Assembly (NCBI GenBank): GCA_003640645.1
Contig: QGHH01000001.1
Location: forward strand, 304,186 to 368,185
DNA: 64,000 nucleotides
Reading direction: 5' to 3'
Source: Fredinandcohnia aciditolerans
GTDB lineage: Bacteria; Bacillota; Bacilli; Bacillales; Bacillaceae_L
In this document: piece after piece, positions 39,055 to 47,736 of the stretch
Layout of the letters: the number at the start of each line of letters is the position of its first letter
Position numbering within the stretch: the first letter of the stretch is position 1
Position numbers and translations under genes: made by a program
The notes under the pieces: model-generated
What the model was told of the DNA's origin: nothing
What the model saw: only the letters and a program-made list of their open reading frames with translations
Databases searched by the model: none

Positions 39055-40404
39055 TTATCCAATTATTAGTCTTTCTTTAGGGTAGTGGTAATTTACATCC
39101 TTTCCTTTCTTTCCGATAATGAAGATAAAGTTTAAGATACCTACCCGTCCGATAAACATTAATAACATAATCAGTATTTTTCCGAAATTACTTAAATCTG
39201 GCGTAACTCCCATTGATAAACCACATGTACCAAAAGCAGATGCTACCTCAAAGAAAATTTCCATAAAGGTAAAGTCCTCAGTAATACTTAATAAAAATAC
39301 AGAAATAAAGCAAGTAAAGAAAGCAAAAATCGTGACTATAAGTGATTTTCTAATATCATCTTCATGAATTTCACGTTTGAAGATTTTAATATTCTTGTTT
39401 CCCCTTGCAAAGTGATATAAAAACAATATATTTATTGCAAATGTCGTGGTACGAATTCCTCCACCAACAGAGCTGGGCGAAGCTCCAATAAACATCATGG
39501 CACCCAGAAACAGTAATGTAGGCTCCGAAAATTGATTTACATCCATTGTTGCAAGACCAGCACTTCTAGTTGTTGTCGATTGAAATAAGGCATAGAAGAA
39601 GGTTTCATGCCAGTTCATTCCTTTAAAGAAATGATTAAATTCCAATAGCAGAATCATTATCGTACCAAAAACAACTAAGGATAAAAATGTAACAGTCGTA
39701 AGCTTCGTGAATAGTGAAAACCGATATCTTCCCTGTTTTTGAAAAAGAAAATCCTTGATTTCAACTAAGACCGGGAAACCAATTGCGCCTAAAATGATTA
39801 GGATAATTGTAATAAATTGGACGAAATAATCGTTCGCATAAGGCACTAAAGAGGTCCCTGTAATATCAAACCCTGCATTCGTGGTCGCACTAACTGCGGC
39901 AAAAATACCATGAATAAAAGCTTCCTGCCAAGTATCAAAAAACTGCATAAAATAAAGACCTAAAATTAAGCTCCCAAATAATTCAATAATGACCATAATA
40001 ATAATAATTTGTTTAAGAAGATTTACTAAACCTGATAACTGTGATTGATTTTGATCAACCATAATTAATCGTCTTTCACGAAGCCCAATTTTCCGACGAA
40101 ATAATAACCAAATAAAAGTACCCATTGTCATAATTCCAATCCCGCCAACCTGTAGAACGAAAATCAAAATAAAAATACCAGAAACGGTATATGTATCTTT
40201 GACTGAAATTACACTTAATCCTGTTACACTTACTGCACTTGCAGCTGTGAATAACGTATCAATGAAGTCGACCTCCACCCCTTCCTTAATAGCAAAAGGA
40301 AGACTAAGTAATATAACGGAAATCGTAACAGCCAATAGATAGAATGCAAAAATTAATTGAGCTGGAGAGAGATCGTTGAAATACAAATTTAATTTTTTCC
40401 ACAT
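39055..40404 (-). CDS. ktrD: Ktr-type potassium uptake membrane subunit
   Basis: 449 aa, TrkH/KtrB superfamily with four M1-P-M2 repeats. The P-loop filters are visible as AVSVTGLS, ATTNAGFD, TTTRSAGLA and ASAFGTCGLS, each with the selectivity glycine. It imports K+ (with Na+ coupling in this family) and needs a cytosolic RCK subunit (KtrA or KtrC), which is not encoded next to it; a solitary gene of this length and location corresponds to B. subtilis KtrD. Ktr systems are c-di-AMP targets. ATG follows TTAGGGTGA. Confidence 0.85.
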   Translation of the reverse strand: MWKKLNLYFNDLSPAQLIFAFYLLAVTISVILLSLPFAIKEGVEVDFIDTLFTAASAVSVTGLSVISVKDTYTVSGIFILIFVLQVGGIGIMTMGTFIWLLFRRKIGLRERRLIMVDQNQSQLSGLVNLLKQIIIIMVIIELFGSLILGLYFMQFFDTWQEAFIHGIFAAVSATTNAGFDITGTSLVPYANDYFVQFITIILIILGAIGFPVLVEIKDFLFQKQGRYRFSLFTKLTTVTFLSLVVFGTIMILLLEFNHFFKGMNWHETFFYALFQSTTTRSAGLATMDVNQFSEPTLLFLGAMMFIGASPSSVGGGIRTTTFAINILFLYHFARGNKNIKIFKREIHEDDIRKSLIVTIFAFFTCFISVFLLSITEDFTFMEIFFEVASAFGTCGLSMGVTPDLSNFGKILIMLLMFIGRVGILNFIFIIGKKGKDVNYHYPKERLIIG

Positions 40405-40578
40405 TTTTCTGTCACCCTAACTTAATTGCGAAATCTATTCCTTTATATTAAAGAATTACTTACCATATTAAAAGTCTTTTTTGTGTTAACGAACGGTTAA
40501 CTAAAATGCCTTTTGTCTTGATACTTTTCCGATATGATGATTAGTATGCATTTCCAGTATTGAAATTAATTATATTCT

Positions 40579-40585
40579 CATACTA
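40579..40585 (+). promoter_or_regulatory. Candidate SigG -10 element of sspD
   Basis: CATACTA matches the SigG/SigF -10 consensus (CATWMTA) about 50 nt before the sspD start. The -35 region is not convincing, so this is tentative. Confidence 0.4.
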
Positions 40586-40634
40586 AACATACAACGAATT
40601 AAACGTTGTTTAAATCTAAAAAGGAGTGAGTTAA

Positions 40635-40829
40635 ATGGCTAGAAGTAGTAATAAATTGCTTGTTCCTGGAATTGAACAGGCTTTAGATCAAATAAAGTTT
40701 GAAATAGCCCAAGAATTTGGTGTTAAGCTTGGTTCAGATACAGCATCACGATCAAATGGTTCTGTAGGTGGCGAAATTACAAAACGCCTCGTTTCCCAAG
40801 CACAACACCAATTAAGAGGCGGAGAATAA
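40635..40829 (+). CDS. sspD: Alpha/beta-type small acid-soluble spore protein
   Basis: 64 aa. [22 protein letters not shown] followed by [25 protein letters not shown] contains both family signatures, including the GPR protease site in FEIAQEFG. These proteins coat and protect spore DNA in the forespore and are made under SigG. Sequence and position, next to rsgI/sigI and ktrD, match B. subtilis SspD. ATG follows AAGGAGTGAG. A long perfect terminator hairpin follows. Confidence 0.92.
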   Translation: MARSSNKLLVPGIEQALDQIKFEIAQEFGVKLGSDTASRSNGSVGGEITKRLVSQAQHQLRGGE

Positions 40830-40848
40830 TAACTTCATAAAATGGACG

Positions 40849-40878
40849 AAGCCGAGGCAAATTTGCCTCGGCTTTTAA
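40849..40878 (+). terminator. Bidirectional terminator between sspD and rsgI
   Basis: A 26-bp self-complementary run, AAGCCGAGGCAAA / TTTGCCTCGGCTT, followed by TT. It overlaps the last codons region of convergent rsgI. Confidence 0.85.
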
Positions 40879-41945
40879 TCGTCATCATCGTCATGCTTTC
40901 TGTCTTTGCCACGATTGTGATTTTCTTTTTTATCCCATCTATCTTCTTTATCCCGTTTTTTTTCTTCCTTCTTACGTTGCTTTTTTTCCCATTTTTCTTC
41001 TTGTTTTTGCTTCTTCTTTTCCCACTTCTCTTCAATTTTCTCTATTTTTTTTTCTTTTAAGTGGGCTGGCATATTGGAGTTTTCAATATTGTTTTTGACT
41101 TTTTCTTTTATCTGTTCTTTTTTCTCTTTTAGTTCTTCCCTAACTTCTTCAGCCTGTTGTTTTTGATTGTTTTTAAATTTGTTTATCTCTTTCTGCTCAT
41201 ATGCCTTTTTCTGTTGATTCTTTTTCTCTTGGCGAACAGGCTGCTGTACTTTCTTTTCTAGTACTGGTTTAGGAACTTTATCTTTTTCAATTAGCAGTTT
41301 CCCCGTCGAGATCCCCTTTTCTTGTGCAGCTTTCCTTGTTTCAACCGTACTTGTTATTGAGGTAACTGCAATTTGTTCCTTTTTATATTCTTTTTTTATT
41401 TCTTCAATACCTTGCTCAAGTTCACGGTCTATTTTTGTATCATGCGAATCCGTCACAACTGTGGTAATTAGAACTTGCTTACCGTCCTTGAGATAGCCGC
41501 TATTTTTACTATGTTCAATGATTTCTTCTGTGATTGAATCTAACGTACTATTTTTCCAATCTGGAATGGATTCAAGCAGTTTTTTCGCCTCGTCATTTAG
41601 AGCTTCTAAGCTTATGACTTGTAGGTTTTCGTCTAATCCAACTTCAAAGCTGGGATTAATATCAATGGACATGTATGCATACACTTCATTACGTGTTGAA
41701 AAAGGAATAAATAAAGATAAAAATAAAATTGCAACTAAAGAACTTACTAACGCATAACGCCATTTCCTTACCTGAAAAAACCTCGGCTTTGAAGCATTCC
41801 TTACCCGCACGTCGATTGGAAAACAGGTTATTTCTTCGCCAATTTCATAGCTCTTTTTAGTATGTTTGGCTTTTACGAACTCACCATCAGGGGTTAGCAT
41901 CGTAACATAATCATCGTTCACATCCATAACGATCCCCTTTTTCAA
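40875..41945 (-). CDS. rsgI: Anti-sigma-I factor RsgI
   Basis: 356 aa from TTG 41945. The N-terminal RsgI domain (MKKGIVMDVNDDYVTMLTPDGEF) binds SigI, one transmembrane helix follows (about 63-83, YALVSSLVAILFLSLFIPFS), then the extracellular periplasm-side domain with YMSIDINPSFEVGLDENLQV. From about residue 225 to the end it is an extremely charged K/E/Q-rich coiled region ending in five aspartates. It holds SigI inactive until a membrane or heat signal. It overlaps the sigI stop by 4 nt. Confidence 0.93.
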   Translation of the reverse strand: MKKGIVMDVNDDYVTMLTPDGEFVKAKHTKKSYEIGEEITCFPIDVRVRNASKPRFFQVRKWRYALVSSLVAILFLSLFIPFSTRNEVYAYMSIDINPSFEVGLDENLQVISLEALNDEAKKLLESIPDWKNSTLDSITEEIIEHSKNSGYLKDGKQVLITTVVTDSHDTKIDRELEQGIEEIKKEYKKEQIAVTSITSTVETRKAAQEKGISTGKLLIEKDKVPKPVLEKKVQQPVRQEKKNQQKKAYEQKEINKFKNNQKQQAEEVREELKEKKEQIKEKVKNNIENSNMPAHLKEKKIEKIEEKWEKKKQKQEEKWEKKQRKKEEKKRDKEDRWDKKENHNRGKDRKHDDDDD

Positions 41946-42685
41946 CTCTCGAGCACCCCTTTTAGATAATCTTTTAAATAGACATAGTCGCTAGATAAAA
42001 TGATTGCCATTGCAATAATGTATTTTCGATTTCTCTCTATCGTTTTACGACTAACTGAAACCTTTGATTCTAGCTGCTTAATTGGAAGGTGTTTCTTTTC
42101 AAAAAGCGTCTCCATCAGCTCTGCATTTTCTACAACGGCCTTTGATACCATAATAGCATTTTGTCTAGCATCTGCATGTTTTGGCGAAATTTCAAGGAGC
42201 TCCTGAAATGATAAACCAAATTCCTGCAATACCTGATGAAAATGGAGAATTTCCTCTTTTCTCTGTTCTTGCTCCACTTTCCTTTGATAATCGTCAACAG
42301 ATAGATGAGCCTCGAGCTTTGATTGTGCTCCTTCCTCATCTGTTTCACCATTAAAGATAAAATTTATATTGCGTACTCGTGCTTCTTTACGAATGTAGTC
42401 AATCACTCGTCGTTTAATGAGAAGTTCACTAAACGATAAAAAGGAACTCCCCTTTTCCTTCGAATATTTTTCAATGGCCTCATTAAATGCAATAAGGCCG
42501 ATACTAAATTCATCGTCTGATTCACTTATATATCGTTTACAAACAGCAGAAACATTTTTCGCAATAAAGGGCTTATAGTCATCAATTAGTTTATTTTGTA
42601 GTTGTTGATTTCCATTTTGAATCTCTATAACGGTTTCTTCCAGAGTGCTTTTTCGTTTTCCAATTTTAAATAAAAGGCTAAGCAC
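41942..42685 (-). CDS. sigI: RNA polymerase sigma factor SigI
   Basis: 247 aa from the GTG at 42685 (TTGAGGTG 6 nt upstream); a GTG nine bases earlier lies inside that site and is the alternative. Region 2 is visible as DDEFSIGLIAFNEAIEKYSKEKGSSFLSF and VIDYIRKEAR. The C-terminal SigI-specific domain ends with a helix-turn-helix (LPIKQLESKVSVSRKTIERN). SigI is a heat- and envelope-stress sigma factor. It is co-transcribed with rsgI, overlapping by 4 nt. A candidate own promoter lies upstream. Confidence 0.93.
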   Translation of the reverse strand: MLSLLFKIGKRKSTLEETVIEIQNGNQQLQNKLIDDYKPFIAKNVSAVCKRYISESDDEFSIGLIAFNEAIEKYSKEKGSSFLSFSELLIKRRVIDYIRKEARVRNINFIFNGETDEEGAQSKLEAHLSVDDYQRKVEQEQRKEEILHFHQVLQEFGLSFQELLEISPKHADARQNAIMVSKAVVENAELMETLFEKKHLPIKQLESKVSVSRKTIERNRKYIIAMAIILSSDYVYLKDYLKGVLES

Positions 42686-42912
42686 CTGTTTCACCTCAAT
42701 TCTCTTTACTATCTGTTAATAGTAGCAAGAGTCTGAAGCGAGATTCAATAACAATTTTTCACATTGGAATGCTCTAGCTGAAAATATTACAAAAGAACTA
42801 ATACGAAAGACTATTCTTATATAGCAATGGTGACAAGCTCTGTAACATATATTTCTTTTCCGTTACATACACTTCTGTTTTTGTAATGTTTGACTCATTT
42901 AAAGGTTACGTC

Positions 42913-42935
42913 TTCGGTATTATTTTTGAGGGGGT
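42913..42935 (-). promoter_or_regulatory. Candidate SigI-type autoregulatory promoter
   Basis: On the minus strand ACCCCC (42935-42930) is followed after 13 nt by CGAA (42916-42913). ACCCCC and CGAA are the -35 and -10 elements reported for Bacillus SigI promoters, and sigI is autoregulated in B. subtilis. It lies about 230 nt before the sigI start. The inverted repeat GTATTATT/AATAATAC (42917-42924, 42937-42944) overlaps it. The spacer length should be checked against known promoters. The rest of 42686-43030 shows no gene. Confidence 0.5.
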
Positions 42936-43030
42936 AAATAATACTTTTTTATCAAATATATTTTCACGAATTATTGTGAGGTTATTATTACCAACATTCC
43001 TTCCCCATTTAAAGGAAACAATAGTAAATA

Positions 43031-43147
43031 AAAGCCCAAGCGCCTTGCTCAACCATGAGGAAAAGATGGTGGAAAGGATGTAGATATATTTTTTTCCTTC
43101 ATCGCAGATTCACTTTGGGACCTTGAAGGGCGAGGCGCTGGAGTTAG
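43031..43147. repeat. Dispersed intergenic repeat (AAGCGCCTTG...GGCGCTGGAG type), copy 3
   Basis: Left end AAGCCCAAGCGCCTTGCTC and right end GGGCGAGGCGCTGGAG match the ends of the 38.94-kb copy read in reverse complement, with inner sequence ATGAGG/CCTTGAAG unlike the other copies. It lies directly in the 5' leader of ku, ending about 33 nt before the ATG. Confidence 0.5.
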
Positions 43148-43179
43148 ACTTAGATCACAAAAAGAAAGTAGGAAAACAT

Positions 43180-44109
43180 ATGCATACGATGTGGAAGGGC
43201 TCAATTAGCTTTGGTCTTGTCAATATTCCAATAAAGCTTTTCTCAGCAACTGAGGACAAGGATGTCAAGCTTCGAAATCTTCATAAAGAATGCAATACCC
43301 CTATTCAATATGAAAAAATCTGCCCGAATTGTGAAAAGGACATTGGAAATGATGACATTGTTAAAGGCTACGAATATGTAAAAGGGAAATTCGTCATTTT
43401 AAACGATGAAGAACTGAAAGAACTAAAGGACGAGCACGAGGATAAAAGTGTAGAAATCATTGATTTCGTAAAGCTTGAAGAAATCGATCCAATCTACTTT
43501 AGCCGTTCTTACTTTATGGGGCCAGGTGAAAATGGAAGCAAAGCCTATGCTCTCCTTCGTGAGGCTCTCCAAAAGTCAGGCAAAATCGGAATTGCTGAAA
43601 TAACAATCCGTTCCAAACAACAAATGGCTATCATCCGAGTTTATAAAAACAGCTTAGTAATGGAAACGATTCACTATCCTGACGAAGTTCGAAATGTAGG
43701 TGAGGTCCCAGGTGTCCCAGAAAATGTGGATATTAATGAAAAAGAACTTGATACCGCCATCATGCTGATAGACCAATTAACAACAGAATTTAATCCTGAT
43801 AAGTATAAGGATGAATACCGCACTGCTCTTATGGAGTTGATTGAATCAAAAATTAATAATAATGAAGGAACAACCTCTCAAGAAGCTCCAAGGACAAATG
43901 TTGTGGACTTAATGAGTGCCTTACAGGCTAGTATTGAACGAACAAAATCGAAGGAAACAGCAGCACCCAAAAAGGGTGCAACTACAAAAGGTACAGCAAA
44001 GGGAACAGCTGCAAAACCAAAAGCAAAAGCTGAAGCGCCAACAGGAACGGATAAAACGACATCAGTCAAACCAAAAACGAGAACAACTCGTAAGAAAGTT
44101 GGTACCTGA
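43180..44109 (+). CDS. ku: Non-homologous end-joining protein Ku
   Basis: 309 aa from ATG 43180 (MHTMWKGSISFGLVNIP, the canonical bacterial Ku start); the frame runs further upstream into the repeat and is not coding there. The Ku core (about 1-240) includes NTPIQYEKICPNC and PIYFSRSYFMGP. A lysine/alanine/threonine-rich C-terminal tail (about 262-309) is a DNA-binding extension seen in many Ku proteins. Ku homodimers ring DNA ends and recruit LigD, mostly to repair spores during germination. ligD follows after 45 nt. Confidence 0.96.
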   Translation: MHTMWKGSISFGLVNIPIKLFSATEDKDVKLRNLHKECNTPIQYEKICPNCEKDIGNDDIVKGYEYVKGKFVILNDEELKELKDEHEDKSVEIIDFVKLEEIDPIYFSRSYFMGPGENGSKAYALLREALQKSGKIGIAEITIRSKQQMAIIRVYKNSLVMETIHYPDEVRNVGEVPGVPENVDINEKELDTAIMLIDQLTTEFNPDKYKDEYRTALMELIESKINNNEGTTSQEAPRTNVVDLMSALQASIERTKSKETAAPKKGATTKGTAKGTAAKPKAKAEAPTGTDKTTSVKPKTRTTRKKVGT

Positions 44110-44110
44110 T

Positions 44111-44134
44111 AAGAGCTCCTAGTAAGGAGCTCTT
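44111..44134 (+). terminator. Hairpin between ku and ligD
   Basis: 10-bp perfect stem AAGAGCTCCT / AGGAGCTCTT with an AGTA loop, but followed by CCC rather than a T run. It may attenuate or stabilise the message rather than terminate. Confidence 0.45.
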
Positions 44135-44154
44135 CCCTTAAATAAAGGAGTGGT

Positions 44155-45993
44155 ATGATGCTGAAACCAATGCTTCCAACCCTTATTTTTGAAGCCCCTA
44201 CCGGCCAAAACTGGGTATATGAAATTAAATATGATGGTTTCCGCGCGATGCTACACTGGGAAAAAGATCGAATCCAGCTAATCAGTAGGAACGGAAACCT
44301 CTTAAATGAACAGTTTCCAGAGATTATAAAGCAATGTGAAGATCTTTCGGATGCAATGCTTCCGTACTTGCCACTTGTTTTAGATGGAGAACTATGTATT
44401 TTAGAATCTCCTTATAAAGCTAGTTTTGAAAAAATTCAGCAACGAGGCCGTTTAAGGAGCACCGATAAAATTACACAAGCATCTGCTTCTACACCTGCTC
44501 ATTATTTGGTGTTTGATATGTTAGAGTTAAGTGGCCAGAATCTCAAGGCTGAATCTCTTCAGGTACGAAAAGATGAACTCTATGAGCTTTTTAGTAAAGC
44601 CAATCTCTCCCACATCATTAATAATCCAAGTAGTGACAAACTCATCCAATTAATTAAATACGAAAAAGACCTCGATGCGATTTGGAAGAATGCTACAGAA
44701 CATCTTGCTGAAGGGATTATTGCAAAAAAAATAGATAGCACTTGGGAGGAAGGAAAGCGCACCACTAACTGGTATAAAATAAAAAATTGGCAGGTTGGTG
44801 TCTTTTTTATTCTAGGCTACGATAAAAAGAATGCCTTTTTTCATGTCGGGGTTATAAGAAATAATCAAATCTATGAAGCAGGCTTATTTTCACACGGTCT
44901 TTCTCCTGATGAAAGACAAGCACTCCTTCGTGTTATACAAACAAACTCCACAGAAGAAACAGCTAGTTTTATTAAAGTCGCCCCTGGCATCTGTGTTGAA
45001 CTTTTATATCTAGAGTTGTATAAAGAGCAATTACGACAGCCTAGCTTCTCAAAATTTCGGTTTGATGTGGAATGGCAGGATTGCACATGGGATAAGCTCA
45101 TTAAAAATGCCCCGCTTCTACCTAAAGAAATTGAGATTACTCATCCTGACAAGCCACTTTGGAAGGATAAATCGATAACAAAACTCGATTATATACAATA
45201 TTTGGTTGACGTTTCACCTTATATGCTTCCTTTTTTAAAAGAGCGTTTATTGACCGTGATTCGTTATCCACATGGGATGTATGGTGAGTCCTTTTATCAA
45301 AAAAACTGCCCAGAGTATGCACCTGAGTTTATCCAAACCTCTATGTCTGATGGGATTGAATATATTGTGTGCAATGATTTAAAAACCCTTTCTTGGTTAG
45401 GAAATCAACTAAGTTTCGAGTTTCACATCCCATTTCAAACGATTCATTCAAAAGGACCATCTGAGATTGTGTTTGATTTGGATCCACCGTCGCGCGCGGC
45501 TTTTCCACTTGCTAAAAAAGCTGCATCCATACTGAAAGAAGTATTTGATGGACTGAAACTGATTTCATTTGTAAAGACTTCCGGAAATAAAGGTTTACAG
45601 ATTTATATACCTCTTCCGGAAAACAAGTTTACGTATGAGGATACGAGACAATTTACTGAGTTTATCGCCAATTATTTAATAACTATGGAGCCTGACCTGT
45701 TTACGATTGAAAGATTGAAAAAAAATCGGGGAGACCGTATGTACGTTGATTACGTACAGCATGCTGAGGGTAAAACTATTGTAGCACCCTACTCTGTTCG
45801 CGGGAATGACGGAGCCTATGTTGCCACCCCACTATATTGGGACGAAATAACGGATGATTTGTCAATTGAAAATTTTCCGTTGGAAACAATCATTAAAAGA
45901 ATTAACGAAAAAGGATGCCCCTTTACGCATTATTTTGATGCGAAAGAGAAACAGCCATTTGAACCTGTGCTGGAGTTTTTGAGACAAAGCTAG
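44155..45993 (+). CDS. ligD: Multifunctional DNA repair ligase LigD (ligase-polymerase)
   Basis: 612 aa with the Bacillus domain order: ATP-dependent ligase first, polymerase/primase last, no phosphoesterase domain. The adenylation lysine is in YEIKYDGFRAML (about residue 24), with ligase motifs DGELCI, EGIIAKK and WYKIKNW. The polymerase domain (about 325-600) shows VIRYPHGMYGESFYQKN, IVFDLDPPSR (metal aspartates) and KTSGNKGLQIYIPL. It fills and seals ends held by Ku. ATG or the next ATG follows AAAGGAG. Length nearly equals B. subtilis LigD. Confidence 0.96.
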   Translation: MMLKPMLPTLIFEAPTGQNWVYEIKYDGFRAMLHWEKDRIQLISRNGNLLNEQFPEIIKQCEDLSDAMLPYLPLVLDGELCILESPYKASFEKIQQRGRLRSTDKITQASASTPAHYLVFDMLELSGQNLKAESLQVRKDELYELFSKANLSHIINNPSSDKLIQLIKYEKDLDAIWKNATEHLAEGIIAKKIDSTWEEGKRTTNWYKIKNWQVGVFFILGYDKKNAFFHVGVIRNNQIYEAGLFSHGLSPDERQALLRVIQTNSTEETASFIKVAPGICVELLYLELYKEQLRQPSFSKFRFDVEWQDCTWDKLIKNAPLLPKEIEITHPDKPLWKDKSITKLDYIQYLVDVSPYMLPFLKERLLTVIRYPHGMYGESFYQKNCPEYAPEFIQTSMSDGIEYIVCNDLKTLSWLGNQLSFEFHIPFQTIHSKGPSEIVFDLDPPSRAAFPLAKKAASILKEVFDGLKLISFVKTSGNKGLQIYIPLPENKFTYEDTRQFTEFIANYLITMEPDLFTIERLKKNRGDRMYVDYVQHAEGKTIVAPYSVRGNDGAYVATPLYWDEITDDLSIENFPLETIIKRINEKGCPFTHYFDAKEKQPFEPVLEFLRQS

Positions 45994-46054
45994 GACCAAG
46001 GGGCTTCGGTTGGGGTTGAGGACAGTGAGTTTTGGATTGGATGTATTGGAGTGC

Positions 46055-47107
46055 ATGTGGGTTACATGGTGATGAAGAACACTTCGGCTCTAATCCTGCT
46101 GGTAATGTCCTTCATCGGGATTATGAAGTACATTTTGGCTCTGATTTTCGCTCGTAGTGTTCTTCATCGGGTTTATGAAGTACTTTTGTGCACTGATTTT
46201 CGCTTGAAATGTTCTTCATCGGGTTTATGAAGTACTTTTGTACGCTGATTTTGGCTTGAAATGTTCTTCATCGGGTTTATGAAGTACTTTTGCGCTCTGA
46301 TTTTCGCTCGTAGTGTTCTTCATCGGAGTTATGAAGTACTTTTGCGCTCTGATTTTCGCTCGTAGTGTTCTTCATCGGGTTTATGAAGTACACTTGTACG
46401 CTGATTTGGCTTGAAATGTTCTTCATCGGGTTTATGAAGTACACTTGTACGCTGATTTTGGCTTGAAATGTTCTTCATCGGGTTTATGAAGTACTTTTGT
46501 GCACTGATTTTCGCTCGTAATGTTCTTCATCGGAGCTATGAAGTACATTTCCGCTCTGATTTTCGCTCGTATTGTTCTTCATCGGGATTATGAAGTACAC
46601 TTGTACGCTGATTTTGGCTTGAAATGTTCTTCATCGGGTTTATGAAGTACTTTTGTGCACTGATTTTCGCTCGTAATGTTCTTCATCGGAGCTATGAAGT
46701 ACATTTCCGCTCTGATTTTCGCTCGTATTGTTCTTCATCGGGATTATGAAGTACACTTGTACGCTGATTTTGGCTTGAAATGTTCTTCATCGGGTTTATG
46801 AAGTACTTTTGTGCACTGATTTTCGCTCGTAATGTTCTTCATCGGGTTTATGAAGTACTTTTGTGCATTGATTTTCGCTCGTAATGTTCTTCATCGGGAT
46901 TATGAAGTACTTTTGTAAGCTGATTTTGGCTTGAAATGTTCTTCATCAGGATTATGAAGTACAATTGTGCTCTGAATTTTGCTGAAAATGTTCTCCATCG
47001 GAGCTATGAGGTACATTTCCGCTCTGATTTTCGCTTGATATGTACTTCATCAACCTTATGAAGTACATTTTGGCTTTGATTTTAGCTTGAAATGTACTTC
47101 ATCAAGC
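46055..47107. repeat. Tandem array, 20 copies of a 52-bp unit (family A)
   Basis: Twenty full units start at 46107, 46159, 46211, 46263, 46315, 46367, 46418, then every 52 bp to 47094 (one unit is 51 bp), after a decayed partial copy near 46055. Each unit begins GTTCTTCATCGGGTTTATG, then AAGTAC, so it holds a CTTCAT/ATGAAG hairpin with a 6-7 nt loop, and ends with TGATTTTCGCTCGTAATG-like sequence. The first and last copies are more diverged, as expected for arrays that expand internally. 52 is not a multiple of 3 and no gene is present. Confidence 0.97.
46522..46833. repeat. Exact 156-bp duplication (three 52-bp units) inside the array
   Basis: The three units at 46522-46677 are repeated without a mismatch at 46678-46833, although neighbouring units differ from each other at several positions. 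This higher-order repeat indicates a recent expansion event by slippage or unequal crossing-over. Confidence 0.93.
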
Positions 47108-47109
47108 TT

Positions 47110-47725
47110 ATTTAAGGTTGGTTTTTCCTTAATTAGCCAAAAACCCTATCTTAAATACCACTTTTGCCATGACAATTACCAGAACTATCCAATAGTCTTG
47201 TCTTATCAACCATTTATCCGATCACTTTTTCCAACATTACCCAAAACCCCATTCATATCTACCACTTATGCTGATACTTTTTCCAATATCACCCAATACC
47301 GAAGCCATATCAATCATTTAACCCATCATTTTTTTCAGTATTACCCAAAACCACATTCATATCTACCACTTATGCTGCTACTTTTTCCAATATCGCCCAA
47401 TACCGAAGCCATATCAATCATTTAACCCACCATTTTTTTCAGTATTACCCGAAACTCCATTGATATCTACTACTTTTTCCAATATCACCCAATACCCATA
47501 TCATATCAAGCACTTATCCCATCACCTTTTACAACATTACCCAAAACTCCATTCATATCTAGTTTTTACCCTGCCGCATTTTTCCACAATTACCCAAAAC
47601 CCTTTCCATACCAGCCATTTATCTCATCGCCTTTTCCAACATTACACAATTCTGTACTATTCTAACCAAAATCCACACAAAACCCTATCCATAAACCACA
47701 TCCCCTTACACTTTTCCAATATCAA
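47110..47725. repeat. Degenerate tandem array, 52-bp period (family B, reverse)
   Basis: The words ATTACCCAAAACC and ATCACCCAATACC recur at 47236, 47288, 47340, 47392 and 47444, each 52 bp apart, then at about 47484, 47536, 47589 and 47641 (one 40-bp step suggests a deletion). Two kinds of unit alternate, so 47236-47339 and 47340-47443 form a 104-bp dimer pair with about four differences. The reverse complement aligns with the array at 0.8-1.2 kb. The open frames at 47087-47425 and 47460-47750 are products of the repeat. Confidence 0.85.
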
Positions 47726-47736
47726 AACAACTATCA

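Noticed and set aside
40842-41060. Hydrophobic 72-aa plus-strand open frame
   Set aside because: It is antisense to the lysine-rich rsgI tail; poly-Lys codons read in reverse give Phe/Leu runs.
42886-43083. 65-aa plus-strand open frame with hydrophobic residues
   Set aside because: No ribosome site, overlaps the candidate sigI promoter and the dispersed repeat, and resembles no family.
46055-47107. CRISPR array
   Set aside because: The whole 52-bp unit repeats, including the part that would be spacer; there are no unique spacers and no cas genes.
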